This document shows, in pieces, positions 22,884-31,069 of a stretch of 43,959 bases of DNA. Source of the stretch: a virus. Position 1 is the stretch's first letter. The number at the start of each line of letters is the position of its first letter. Made by a program: the position numbers and the translations under genes. The stretch covers positions 1 to 43,959 of the IMG/VR virus record IMGVR_UViG_3300042549_004527; one strand, 5' to 3'. The notes beneath the pieces were generated by a model. That model was not told the DNA's origin. It was given only the letters and a program-made list of their open reading frames with translations, and did no database searches.

Positions 22884-23263
22884 GCTAGGATGTTACGTTG
22901 TATTTCGTCAGCAGCACTAGGTGCTATATAAATTCCTAAACTACTAGTTTTGAATCTATTATAGTTTAAGATTTCGGCCACAAGCCCGCTAATTTCTAAA
23001 TTAGTTAATCCCGATAAACTGTCTATAATTTGCTGAGGATTAAAATTGTCTTTCTTTGCCTGTGTTAAAATTACTAGTGCAATAGACTCTGCGCTAGATG
23101 TTGAGAACCCTCTTTTTTCAAAAAAAGATTTAATTGATATTGTAAAATTATTATCTATATCAACTGGTGCATTAAAATATTGATCAAAATATTTTTTTGT
23201 AGGATCTGCACTATCTTGAGTTGTTTGCTGTATTGGCAGATTTGAATATATTTTATTTTCCAT
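22880..23263 (-). CDS. Conserved T4-like phage protein, 127 aa (probable virion/assembly)
   Basis: I do not recognise a named family. Residues 1-40 are polar; IKSFFEKRGFSTSSAESIAL and LVILTQAKKDNFNPQQIIDS form a helical core resembling a small Q/N-rich assembly factor; the C-terminus is RFKTSSLGIYIAPSAADEIQ. Its position between a tail-tube-like gene (1-base overlap) and gp4 suggests a structural or chaperone role. Confidence 0.55.
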   Translation of the reverse strand: MENKIYSNLPIQQTTQDSADPTKKYFDQYFNAPVDIDNNFTISIKSFFEKRGFSTSSAESIALVILTQAKKDNFNPQQIIDSLSGLTNLEISGLVAEILNYNRFKTSSLGIYIAPSAADEIQRNILA

Positions 23264-24441
23264 TAATTACTACTCCCACCTACATTTCTCGGGGTTGCTA
23301 GAGACACGCTATCAGATCCAATTTTTCTAAAAAAAGTGTTAACTGGATTTACTTGCTTAGTAACTATTTGGCCTGGAGTCGATCTATCCAAGTCAATTTG
23401 ATCAATTGTAGAACTTGCAGGGTTAGTAGCACCTCTTATAAGACTACTTGTTACTAAACTATATGCTTCTTGTTTAATTCCGGCCGCTGTTAGGCTTTTT
23501 GCATTTTTTGCAAGATTTTTTGTACTTATGGCAACATTTAACCAGTCACCAACACTTAACGAGCCTTCTTTATTAAACACTCCTAATATATCAGCTGATC
23601 CATTGAGCAGGCCACTAAGTCCTTTGCCGCCGCCGCCAAGTACAGACAGTGGACTAGGAGCATTATCGTAATGTATTGCATTGAAGCCTGGTTCTGTTTT
23701 AGTTACTGAAGAATTTCGTGTGTCGTAGTAAACTGCCTCGTATGCTACTGTCATTTTAGCATCTAATAGTCGGTTTCCACTAGTTTGATCTAGTTGAGAG
23801 TGGGCCCATTCTGTAATGATAGGATTTATTAACGTGACTGAACTATATTTTCGTCTGTTTAATAAAAATATTTTTATGTAACTAAAAAATGGTTCAGTCT
23901 GACCGTTGTTTAATCCGTATGCATATGCTCGATTATCATATTCAGATAATTCCTGATATGCTTCAGGAATTACTGACATTGTTTTTGACAATGAATTAAA
24001 TCCGGTGTACCTAGAATCAGCATAATAGTATTGATAATAGTTTTTCCACAAATCAGTAATAATGTTATCCATGTCATCATGGAATGTAATACTAATGGGA
24101 TTGTAGGTTATCTTACTTTGAACTACAGTCTTTTTGTTGTATTGATTTAGAGTCTCTGTTGCAACAGAAAATCTAGGAAGGTCTGCAGATTTTGCTAGTA
24201 GGCCTAATTTTCCCCTTGATCGTTTATACCAAGTGTCGTCGAGAGCTGCAAAAATTGTTTTATCGTGTAGTTTGGGATTTAATCCAATTTCGATAAAATA
24301 GGTCCAGCCCGCTTTAGGAGCCATGCCGTAGTAATTGTCTTGATACAATCTGGCGGCATGTTTATAATCTCTAAGATAACCGTCGTTACCAAAAAGGCCT
24401 CCGGCAAAGCCGCTAAGGAATTGTGTAAAAGCATTTGACAT
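23263..24441 (-). CDS. Tail-tube/baseplate-associated structural protein, 392 aa
   Basis: The core (AGWTYFIEIGLNPKLHDKTI, KSADLPRFSVATETLNQYNK, NPISITFHDDMDNIITDLWK) has the order seen in gp19-type tube-fold proteins and in a conserved marine T4-like protein that may correspond to gp48/gp54 (tube cap or initiator). The N-terminus has a short Gly/Phe-rich stretch and the C-terminal 150 residues are Ser/Gly-rich. It starts 5 nt after a late box, so a leaderless late mRNA is predicted. I cannot separate a gp48 from a gp54 assignment by reading alone. Confidence 0.6.
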   Translation of the reverse strand: MSNAFTQFLSGFAGGLFGNDGYLRDYKHAARLYQDNYYGMAPKAGWTYFIEIGLNPKLHDKTIFAALDDTWYKRSRGKLGLLAKSADLPRFSVATETLNQYNKKTVVQSKITYNPISITFHDDMDNIITDLWKNYYQYYYADSRYTGFNSLSKTMSVIPEAYQELSEYDNRAYAYGLNNGQTEPFFSYIKIFLLNRRKYSSVTLINPIITEWAHSQLDQTSGNRLLDAKMTVAYEAVYYDTRNSSVTKTEPGFNAIHYDNAPSPLSVLGGGGKGLSGLLNGSADILGVFNKEGSLSVGDWLNVAISTKNLAKNAKSLTAAGIKQEAYSLVTSSLIRGATNPASSTIDQIDLDRSTPGQIVTKQVNPVNTFFRKIGSDSVSLATPRNVGGSSN

Positions 24442-24446
24442 AACAA

Positions 24447-24454
24447 TATTTATG
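24447..24454 (-). promoter_or_regulatory. T4-type late promoter (leaderless)
   Basis: CATAAATA on the minus strand, then exactly 5 nt (TTGTT) and ATG 24441. Confidence 0.7.
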
Positions 24455-24473
24455 TCAAATAAATTAGCAAAAA

Positions 24474-25121
24474 TTAAGGTAATAGTTGTTGGTACATTTC
24501 TAGAACTGCTTCTCTAGTAGGACCTAAATAATCATTGTTTATAACTGAAAAATTAATGGAATCTTTCCAAAACATTCTAAGTTCAGTGTCTGATTTACTT
24601 TCAATTTCTTTACCGTACGGAAAAAATGTCATATTTTCTAGTAATCCCATTTTTGGATATGCTACTAACTCGCCGTTCTTATGATCAAAAATCCACCTAT
24701 GATGGATTCCACCTTTGAAAGTATCTCGACGCTGTAGTTCGTAATATTTGCTAGGAACTGCAATAAATCCTTCTTTAGCAATTCGTGGCAGATATTTCAA
24801 TGCCGCCATAGGATATGCGATGTCCTCTAATGTATGTGTACAATTAACAAAATCAAATTTGCCATGTTCTTCTACATAGTTGAACAATTGAACCCAATCT
24901 TCGTAAGAATTCATATCACCTGCAAATGCATGTACATTTGGAATTTCAATAGGTCTTAGATCAAAAGTATGTGTTAAGTATTCTTGATTAAACGGATTGT
25001 GACTTGCACCAATATCTAATAATGTAAAATTGGAATTACGTTCTTTGAGATTTTTAACATGGTTAAGGACCTCAGAGCGTCCGTATAGTTCTTCTTTGTA
25101 GATATAAATCTGTTGCGACAC
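24474..25121 (-). CDS. Class I SAM-dependent methyltransferase, 215 aa
   Basis: The Rossmann fold is readable: TLLDIGASHNPFNQEYL (glycine motif I), TFDLRP at the end of strand 2, GDMNS, FDFVNCTHTLEDIAYPMAAL (motif IV and following helix) and AKEGFIAVPS. The second half (GGIHHRWIFDHKNGELVAYP) is like proteins that act on sugar or lipid-linked substrates, but the substrate is unknown. The start codon is GTG at 25119-25121 with GGAG 6 bases upstream. It sits between the tail tube and a tube-like gene, immediately after a terminator and without its own promoter. Confidence 0.75.
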   Translation of the reverse strand: MSQQIYIYKEELYGRSEVLNHVKNLKERNSNFTLLDIGASHNPFNQEYLTHTFDLRPIEIPNVHAFAGDMNSYEDWVQLFNYVEEHGKFDFVNCTHTLEDIAYPMAALKYLPRIAKEGFIAVPSKYYELQRRDTFKGGIHHRWIFDHKNGELVAYPKMGLLENMTFFPYGKEIESKSDTELRMFWKDSINFSVINNDYLGPTREAVLEMYQQLLP

Positions 25122-25137
25122 AATAATCTCCAGTCGT

Positions 25138-25167
25138 AAAAAAAGCGTGTATAGTAATTATACACGC
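25138..25167 (-). terminator. Intrinsic terminator after tail tube gene
   Basis: On the minus strand GCGTGTATA, loop ATTAC, TATACACGC, then seven Ts: a perfect 9-bp stem. It lies between gp19 and the methyltransferase gene, which therefore depends on read-through. Confidence 0.9.
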
Positions 25168-25192
25168 CTTTGTAGACCAGAGTCAACTGTGA

Positions 25193-25819
25193 TTAGCCAG
25201 TTGCTAGTGTTCTTGTAGTTCTGCCAATTGCAGCGCCGATACCGACTGGAGCACCCGAACCGTCAATCTGGACAGCATTGTCGTATTTGAAAGTCAGTGT
25301 AATGTCAATAGGGTCACTGCTAGAGTAATCAGTATTTGAGTACACACTGTTTTGGATATAACAACCGTACAATTCAAAAGTTTCTAAAACTTTTGGCTCG
25401 TTTGCGCCGTTTCCACCGTCTAAGATTTCAATGCGTGTTACAAATTTGTAGTCAATACCGCTAGCGGCAGAACTTTGTTCAAAGAAGTCAAATTGTTTCT
25501 GTAGCTGTTCGCCGACTAATTTGCTAACTTCATTAGAAACATCATCTCTTACAACTAAAGTAACATCAGACCATGTATAACGACCAGCATAATTAACTTT
25601 ACTGTTGTAAACATGTAGTTCAATATTATCAAACGACACTCCTGGACGAGTAATGTTCATTACTTGCTTTGTAAGCTCGGTTGTTGGTTTACTTACACCA
25701 AAATTTTCTAATGACACCCTGAAACGATATTTCAGTTTAGGCATCAATAGGCCCTGTGAAGTAGCACTCTGTCCGCTAGGAAGAGGTACTGTGAATTTAC
25801 TTAAACTAGAAATTGCCAT
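25193..25819 (-). CDS. 19: Tail tube protein (T4 gp19)
   Basis: This 208-aa protein assembles the inner tail tube. The gp19/tube fold is visible in LMPKLKYRFRVSLENFGVSK, VSFDNIELHVYNSKVNYAGR, WSDVTLVVRDDVSNEVSKLV and the closing PIDITLTFKYDNAVQ. T4 gp19 is 163 aa; this length is close to marine T4-like tubes. AAGGAG lies 8 bases before the ATG and a late box further upstream gives a leader of about 16 nt. It directly follows gp18 and is ended by a strong terminator, as expected for an abundant virion protein. Confidence 0.92.
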   Translation of the reverse strand: MAISSLSKFTVPLPSGQSATSQGLLMPKLKYRFRVSLENFGVSKPTTELTKQVMNITRPGVSFDNIELHVYNSKVNYAGRYTWSDVTLVVRDDVSNEVSKLVGEQLQKQFDFFEQSSAASGIDYKFVTRIEILDGGNGANEPKVLETFELYGCYIQNSVYSNTDYSSSDPIDITLTFKYDNAVQIDGSGAPVGIGAAIGRTTRTLATG

Positions 25820-25840
25820 CTAGATGCTCCTTGTTTACTA

Positions 25841-25848
25841 TATTTAAC
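25841..25848 (-). promoter_or_regulatory. T4-type late promoter with leader for tail tube
   Basis: GTTAAATA on the minus strand in the gp18-gp19 gap. Predicted start near 25835 leaves a ~16-nt leader carrying AAGGAG. Confidence 0.6.
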
Positions 25849-25850
25849 CA

Positions 25851-28800
25851 TTATCTGCCAGCTGCAATATCACCAGTGTTTTTCAAGCGTAGTGGAATGT
25901 AGATAAATTCAACTGCTTTAACTGGTTCAATAGCAATATCAACGTGTAATTCATTACGATCAATACGTGCCGGTGTGTTGTTTTGTTCATCACACTGTAC
26001 AATAAAGTCATAGATAGCTCGTTGACCCACTAGTTCAAGTAATAAACTCTCTGCTGATTGTTTAATTTCGTTGCGTGTAATTCTATCGTTTGGTTCAAAT
26101 AAGAACGGACGAGCTAGAAGATCTAATTGTCTACGTAAGTAAGCAATTAAACGAGATACATTGACTCTGTCTAACGAACTTGTACCTCTTGCGCGAGTCT
26201 TTTGTCCAAATACTACTAATCCTGCGCCTGGTAAGGTTGCAATAGGGTTAATCTTAACATCTTGTAAGACATTTCTAAGACTCTCTGGCAACGGACTTTG
26301 TACAAATTCACCATTCTTAACATAACCTACGGCTGTTGCATTATCAACACCACCACGTCGTGTACCGGCAGGTGCAAACCATGGATAACTTCTTTGGTCG
26401 CTGATAGCAATAGTACGTAGCATCATGTGACTTGCAGGAACAACAATGTTATTTCCGCTGTTGTCAGTTGTGAAACCGCTTGGGTAATACATAGCTAGAT
26501 ATTCGTCGTATGTAACTGAACCAGTTTCACCGTTGTCTAGAACAGTTGTACTTGAACCCCACGCACGTAGATCAGTTCCATTAGACGCTAATCTAAATGG
26601 TGTATCACCAATAACAAATGATGTTAATCCACGAGAAACATTTAAGGTAACCATGTTAGCAATTGCTTCCGGATAACCCGGAGTTGAAATTAAGTTAGCT
26701 ACTAATGTATCAGTGTCACGGATGCCTTCGTTAGTATTGATAGTGGCCTTTAATGACTTAACTACCATTCCGCGTTGGGCTTGTCTGCCAAATAATCCAC
26801 TACCATCGGCGTTATTACCAGTAGCATTTACCCAACGAGCAGTTGCATACGCTGGATCTCCCATAGTACCATCCATGACATCGTTGTTACTTCTGATGTT
26901 TAGGCCATTATTGGCAGTAATATCAATGTACTGAGAAACATAGCGTTTAACATTGTTTCCGCTACGACGAGTATTCCATAAACGCATACCTTGTGGATAC
27001 AATGCTGGATCAACGCAATCTGGGTCTATATAATTACTAACCAACAAGTCAACAATCGAAGCTGCGGTAGTTAAGTGACCATCTGTAGACCAACGAGCAT
27101 CGGCAAATACCCAACCGCTAGGACTAGTACTATCTGCTAAATCTTGTTTTACCCATTTAATTGTAGAAGAATTCCAAACATAAACATTCTGTCCGTATTT
27201 TTCTGGATCAGATGTGTCAATCCAAATATCTCCATCTACTAAAGGTGAACTGTCACTTTGACCAGTATCTTTATCAGGTTGAGTAGCTCTAATAATAGGA
27301 CCAGCTGGACTTGTATCTGGGAATGCAGATCTATATCCAACCCATGTAGTGCCGTTATGATATAAAATGTCGACTTCGTCTTGCACCGCAGAGTACCATA
27401 GTGTACCATCGGCGGGCGCCGAACTAGGAGATGTGCCGCTAAACACTACTGTCGATGTAAGAAGATCAATAGGTTTCCAATTGCTTACTCTTAAATCATA
27501 CGGAGAATGTTGTCCTTCTGGATATAAATTTGAAGCATATAATCCAAGGCCACTGTCATACAATCCAACATTTGTTAATGGAGCACCGTTGCCTTCTGTT
27601 AGATAAATCTCACCACCTAACTTGTGAGATAATTTTAGCACTCTTGTTGTAAAATCGTATTCGGAGGATACATTTATAAATCCAGCAGCAGATACTGCGG
27701 CTGCGAATCCGTCTACAGTGCTAGTTGTAATTGTAACTACTTTAGAAGACGCTAAGTTAGCACTGCCTGCAAGAGATTCAGTAACACTGAACGAGTCTCC
27801 TGGAGTAAAAACTACACCGTTAGCAACTGTAGTTGCTACTACTGTTGGAGACGTTGTTGTTCTTCTATAAATTCTAAAATCAGCAATTCCGGGTGCAGTA
27901 GAAGATCCGTATGTACCATCATCGATATTACTCTTAACAAATATTCTACCTGCTGCTAATGCAGTACCACCAGTATTATCTAATCCTGCAATAGCAGCAT
28001 GTGTCGATGTGTAAACTGGTGCAGCTATTGTAGACCAAGTCTTAGTAACACTGTTATAATATTTGACGGCCCAATCAGCACCATTATTTGGAGTAGTTGT
28101 TTTTACATACACGCTGCCTGTAGCAGAACCGTCTGTACCAAATTGTGGAAATTGGAAATGCGGTGCTACTGCAAGTTTTACTGCGCCATAAGTCATAGCA
28201 GTTAGTCCTAAGGTAGCTAGCGTGCCGGCAGTACCGTTAGCTAAAGTAATCTTACCATCAAATCCTGATATGTTATTAGAAATTGCAGTTGCATCTGCAT
28301 ATAGATACAATCGGACACCATCTGTTTTTGCGCCAACGCCAGCCTGCGGCATTTGTGAATTAATTGCTGTTGCAATATCGGCAGGCGTAGTACCTGTGAT
28401 AGTAATTTGTGTACCGTTAATAAAAAATGTAGAATTTCCTACCGGAGTACCAACTAAGCCAGTTGCAACTGGCCAGCTTGTCTGCCAGCAGTTACTTGTA
28501 AATGTGCTATTTGCAATTGGAGCACCAAAAGATGTTTCAACTGAAGATCCAACTTTTACCCATAAGTTGCTATCATTTTTGAACCACAGGGTGTTTTCGT
28601 TGTCAGATGTAACTACCATTGCATAAGAACCAATTATTCCAAAACTTGGAATAGGCTGGCCGCTTGTTTGCGATATAAGAGTGTCGTCATTGATAATCAA
28701 CGGTGTTTTATTTGTGAACACTTTTGATGCAGCATTCCATTCACTGACGCCAAATTTAGAAGATGCTGTATCTATCCAATATGCACCGGCATCTGGTTCG

Positions 28801-29180
28801 CCTTTTGGCTCAGACGTTTTCTGAACCAGTTCATTTAAGTCTAAATCTGCTCTAACAATATATGCTCTAGAGCTTACACCCAATGTACTGTACGCAGCTT
28901 GTAAGCCATATTCGTTTAATTCGCCAGCGTGAACTGCATTGCCGTTACTATCAGTATAGAAAAGTGGGGTACCAAAAGTGTCAGTTAAATCACGTTGACT
29001 TGTAATCGTCCAAACTTTTCCAATATTAGAAGCCAGTGTGCCGGGCGCGATTGTGCCGGACGGGGTGGACTTGTTTGCTTTAGTTGCAATAAAAATAATT
29101 GGTACGGTGCCAGGAATTGCGGTGTTATAAAAACTTTCGTCAACTACTGTAACTTGTACGCCCGGTGATGTTAATGCCAT
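25851..29180 (-). CDS. 18: Tail sheath protein (T4 gp18), unusually long
   Basis: The sheath polymer contracts to drive the tube into the cell. N-terminal MALTSPGVQVTVVDESFY with VPIIFIATKANK, and the conserved C-terminal part (about 700-1109, with SRGLTSFVIG, APAGTRRGGVDNAT and VFGQKTRARG) identify gp18. At 1109 aa it is far longer than T4 gp18 (659). The excess is an insertion of roughly residues 120-700 made of beta-rich modules, including several short W/Y-rich units (131-156, 195-211, 591-617, 649-679) that probably decorate the sheath surface. A GAGGAG ribosome-binding site lies 7 bases before the ATG, after a late promoter. Confidence 0.93.
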   Translation of the reverse strand: MALTSPGVQVTVVDESFYNTAIPGTVPIIFIATKANKSTPSGTIAPGTLASNIGKVWTITSQRDLTDTFGTPLFYTDSNGNAVHAGELNEYGLQAAYSTLGVSSRAYIVRADLDLNELVQKTSEPKGEPDAGAYWIDTASSKFGVSEWNAASKVFTNKTPLIINDDTLISQTSGQPIPSFGIIGSYAMVVTSDNENTLWFKNDSNLWVKVGSSVETSFGAPIANSTFTSNCWQTSWPVATGLVGTPVGNSTFFINGTQITITGTTPADIATAINSQMPQAGVGAKTDGVRLYLYADATAISNNISGFDGKITLANGTAGTLATLGLTAMTYGAVKLAVAPHFQFPQFGTDGSATGSVYVKTTTPNNGADWAVKYYNSVTKTWSTIAAPVYTSTHAAIAGLDNTGGTALAAGRIFVKSNIDDGTYGSSTAPGIADFRIYRRTTTSPTVVATTVANGVVFTPGDSFSVTESLAGSANLASSKVVTITTSTVDGFAAAVSAAGFINVSSEYDFTTRVLKLSHKLGGEIYLTEGNGAPLTNVGLYDSGLGLYASNLYPEGQHSPYDLRVSNWKPIDLLTSTVVFSGTSPSSAPADGTLWYSAVQDEVDILYHNGTTWVGYRSAFPDTSPAGPIIRATQPDKDTGQSDSSPLVDGDIWIDTSDPEKYGQNVYVWNSSTIKWVKQDLADSTSPSGWVFADARWSTDGHLTTAASIVDLLVSNYIDPDCVDPALYPQGMRLWNTRRSGNNVKRYVSQYIDITANNGLNIRSNNDVMDGTMGDPAYATARWVNATGNNADGSGLFGRQAQRGMVVKSLKATINTNEGIRDTDTLVANLISTPGYPEAIANMVTLNVSRGLTSFVIGDTPFRLASNGTDLRAWGSSTTVLDNGETGSVTYDEYLAMYYPSGFTTDNSGNNIVVPASHMMLRTIAISDQRSYPWFAPAGTRRGGVDNATAVGYVKNGEFVQSPLPESLRNVLQDVKINPIATLPGAGLVVFGQKTRARGTSSLDRVNVSRLIAYLRRQLDLLARPFLFEPNDRITRNEIKQSAESLLLELVGQRAIYDFIVQCDEQNNTPARIDRNELHVDIAIEPVKAVEFIYIPLRLKNTGDIAAGR

Positions 29181-29213
29181 TTGTAAATCTCCTCGATGGA
29201 TTATCGTTTGTAG

Positions 29214-29221
29214 TATTTAGT
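29214..29221 (-). promoter_or_regulatory. T4-type late promoter with leader for tail sheath
   Basis: ACTAAATA on the minus strand. Predicted start near 29208 gives a leader of about 28 nt carrying GAGGAG before ATG 29180. Confidence 0.6.
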
Positions 29222-29242
29222 GGTTTACTATTTTTTTACCAA

Positions 29243-29250
29243 GTTAAATA
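29243..29250 (+). promoter_or_regulatory. Probable late promoter for the HNH-like gene
   Basis: GTTAAATA on the plus strand, 3 nt before the ATG of a nine-codon mini-gene (29254) that runs into the HNH-like gene. Confidence 0.45.
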
Positions 29251-29253
29251 CAT

Positions 29254-29283
29254 ATGAAAAGGGCAAGAAAAGGGCGTGAATGA
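29254..29283 (+). CDS. Nine-codon mini-gene coupled to the HNH-like gene
   Basis: ATG 29254 opens MKRARKGRE and stops at TGA 29281-29283, overlapping the next ATG (29280) as ATGA. The peptide is very basic. It may act as a leader peptide that couples translation to the HNH-like gene, or the AGGGCG inside it may simply be that gene's ribosome-binding site. It could be incidental. Confidence 0.3.
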   Translation: MKRARKGRE

Positions 29284-29615
29284 GGAAACTATGTAAAAAA
29301 TGCGACAAACGGCCAGTTGCAATTAATTATTACAAGGAGGGGAAACCGTTCTATAGGTCAACATGTGACCACTGTGCTAGAGGCAGCAAGGAAGGATTAC
29401 CTAAATGGTACAAATCAGGATATCGTCAAAAAAATAAATGCGATAAGTGTGGATTCGCAAGTAAATATTTTCAACAGTTTAATGTGTTTCACATAGATGG
29501 AGATTTAGACAACTGTAGAATAACAAATCTTAAAACAGTATGCGCTAATTGTCAACGCATACTGCACGGTCTTAACTTACCGTGGAGACAGGGAGATTTA
29601 TCACCTGATTTTTAA
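29280..29615 (+). CDS. HNH-like zinc-binding protein, 111 aa
   Basis: The protein has three CxxC knuckles (C5/C8, C29/C32, C54/C57) and an HNH-type block: FHIDGDLDNCRITNLKTVC (70-88) with H71, N83 and C88-x2-C91. The final residue expected to be His in CxxCH is Gln here (CANCQ), so nuclease activity is uncertain; it may be a binding-only or divergent HNH. Similar small HNH-like genes are scattered in T4-like marine phages as mobile free-standing endonucleases. It is the only plus-strand gene between gp18 and gp1 and overlaps the gp1 gene by 44 bases, tail to tail, which fits a late insertion. Confidence 0.7.
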   Translation: MRKLCKKCDKRPVAINYYKEGKPFYRSTCDHCARGSKEGLPKWYKSGYRQKNKCDKCGFASKYFQQFNVFHIDGDLDNCRITNLKTVCANCQRILHGLNLPWRQGDLSPDF

Positions 29616-30225
29616 TAAACGAAAACAGTTCGTCGATAGTACCGTCATTAGGAATTGTAACATCAATATTGCCACCTACCCATGCTGTTTCACTAGCATG
29701 AATACCTAGTTGTTCGAGCCGTCTACGGCCTATACTCCATCCAATTGTTTGAGGGCCGGAATTAGCATTTACCGCATCTTGATACCAATCAGGATCATTT
29801 CCTCGAGTTACCCTAATAACTTTGCCACCTGCATTATGAATGGCTTTAATTTCATTAGGGAAACGCACATCACTAATAACGATATTATCGGTAGTTTTAC
29901 GCATTTTGTTTTCTACACTGGCAATCCAGATATCATCATGGAAGCCTTGGCGACATACTTCTGTACCCCAATATTGTAGTACCCATCGAGGTGTAAGTTT
30001 AGGCATGTTCAAGCGCTCTGCCCACCACGGATCTACTTGCTCTCGCCATTCACGTGCTTCTTTGGTACGACCTTCTAGCAAGGTACGATCCCATCCAAAC
30101 ACGTTTGCTACTGCATCTTTGAGTGTGTTGGCAAAACTGTCTCTACGGAATCCGTGAAAATTTACCAAATAATCTGCGGCAGTATCTTTGCCTGAACCAA
30201 TAAAACCAACGAATCCGATAATCAT
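29572..30225 (-). CDS. 1: Deoxynucleoside monophosphate kinase (T4 gp1)
   Basis: This 217-aa enzyme phosphorylates dNMPs to dNDPs for phage DNA synthesis. The P-loop GFIGSGKDT is at residues 7-15, followed by the LID-like helices and motifs shared with T4 gp1: SFANTLKDAVANVFGWDR, LLEGRTKEAREWREQVDPWW, WVLQYWGTEVCRQGFHDDIW and IVISDVRFPNEI. Length is near T4 (241 aa). AGGAG lies 6 bases before the ATG. It has a sigma70-like promoter (30246-30274), consistent with early expression despite its position among late tail genes. Confidence 0.9.
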   Translation of the reverse strand: MIIGFVGFIGSGKDTAADYLVNFHGFRRDSFANTLKDAVANVFGWDRTLLEGRTKEAREWREQVDPWWAERLNMPKLTPRWVLQYWGTEVCRQGFHDDIWIASVENKMRKTTDNIVISDVRFPNEIKAIHNAGGKVIRVTRGNDPDWYQDAVNANSGPQTIGWSIGRRRLEQLGIHASETAWVGGNIDVTIPNDGTIDELFSFIKNQVINLPVSTVS

Positions 30226-30245
30226 AGCATCTCCTGGGATACTAT

Positions 30246-30274
30246 AATTTACTATAATTCTATATAATTGTCAA
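30246..30274 (-). promoter_or_regulatory. Sigma70-like promoter for gp1
   Basis: On the minus strand a perfect TTGACA (30269-30274) is 17 bases from TAAATT (30246-30251), a weak -10. Predicted start is near 30239, giving a ~14-nt leader with AGGAG. Confidence 0.45.
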
Positions 30275-30281
30275 TAGTTTT

Positions 30282-31040
30282 TTAGCCAACTACAAAAGTA
30301 AGTGGTTTACCACCGTCTTTGTAATTAATTAGATCGAGTTCTAATTGTTCAATCTCAGCCTTGCCTTCAGCTTTTAGTGCAGTACCGTTAAGGGTTGTTC
30401 CACCTTGCGGACTAGCAATTGTTTGAAACTTTTCACGAGCATCACCTAACATGAGTTTACATGTTGCTAAGGCATAATCTTTTAACCAGATGCCAACGTA
30501 TGGGTCATTAAACAATGCAAAATCTGGTCTATGATTATACAACCACAGTAAAATTTCTTCTTGACCCCTCGGTCTTTGTAAGATAGTGATCTTCTTATTT
30601 GTAGCATTCCATATGAAGTCAATTTCACTACCAAACATTTTGCCTACTAGCTTTTGATAACTTGCAAATGCATAGTATGTTGCCAAGCCGCCCATATTAC
30701 TGGCACTTAACAAATAAGTGTTTGTATAAGCTAAGTTAAACGGTTCAAAAATTGTGCCGCCGCTGCCGCCACCTGTACGTGAGCCAATACTTCTACGAAA
30801 AATTTGTCGAACTTCCATTACTTCTGATGGAAGGATATATTCGTTAACATCTTGTTCTAATATTAAAAATCCATAACTTTCTTCTGTGCTAGCTTGACTT
30901 CTTTGACGAAATTTTGCCAATGCACGATCTATAGCAGTATTATAGTGCTTAGGATCTAGTTCTATATCAACCATGCCGTCACCTAGCATGTTTTTAATAT
31001 AATTAACTACTTCTTGTCTGGTGTTTTCTAGTTCGCTCAT
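30282..31040 (-). CDS. 13: Neck protein (T4 gp13)
   Basis: gp13 joins gp14 and the head vertex to form the neck to which the tail attaches. The 252-aa sequence has the helical pattern of T4-like gp13: IELDPKHYNTAIDRALAKFR, EYILPSEVMEVRQIFRRSIG, then YYAFASYQKLVGKMFGSEID and KITILQRPRG. Length is shorter than T4 gp13 (309), typical of marine relatives. It lies head-to-head with gp14 and its ATG is 5 nt from a late box, so a leaderless mRNA is predicted. Confidence 0.85.
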   Translation of the reverse strand: MSELENTRQEVVNYIKNMLGDGMVDIELDPKHYNTAIDRALAKFRQRSQASTEESYGFLILEQDVNEYILPSEVMEVRQIFRRSIGSRTGGGSGGTIFEPFNLAYTNTYLLSASNMGGLATYYAFASYQKLVGKMFGSEIDFIWNATNKKITILQRPRGQEEILLWLYNHRPDFALFNDPYVGIWLKDYALATCKLMLGDAREKFQTIASPQGGTTLNGTALKAEGKAEIEQLELDLINYKDGGKPLTFVVG

Positions 31041-31045
31041 ACGAA

Positions 31046-31053
31046 TATTTAGC
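31046..31053 (-). promoter_or_regulatory. T4-type late promoter (leaderless) for gp13
   Basis: GCTAAATA on the minus strand, then exactly 5 nt (TTCGT) and ATG 31040. It abuts the plus-strand late box for gp14. Confidence 0.65.
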
Positions 31054-31061
31054 TATAAATA
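31054..31061 (+). promoter_or_regulatory. T4-type late promoter for gp14
   Basis: A perfect TATAAATA with 8 nt to ATG 31070, directly adjacent to the minus-strand box for gp13. A leader of about 3 nt is predicted. Confidence 0.8.
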
Positions 31062-31069
31062 CTGTCACT

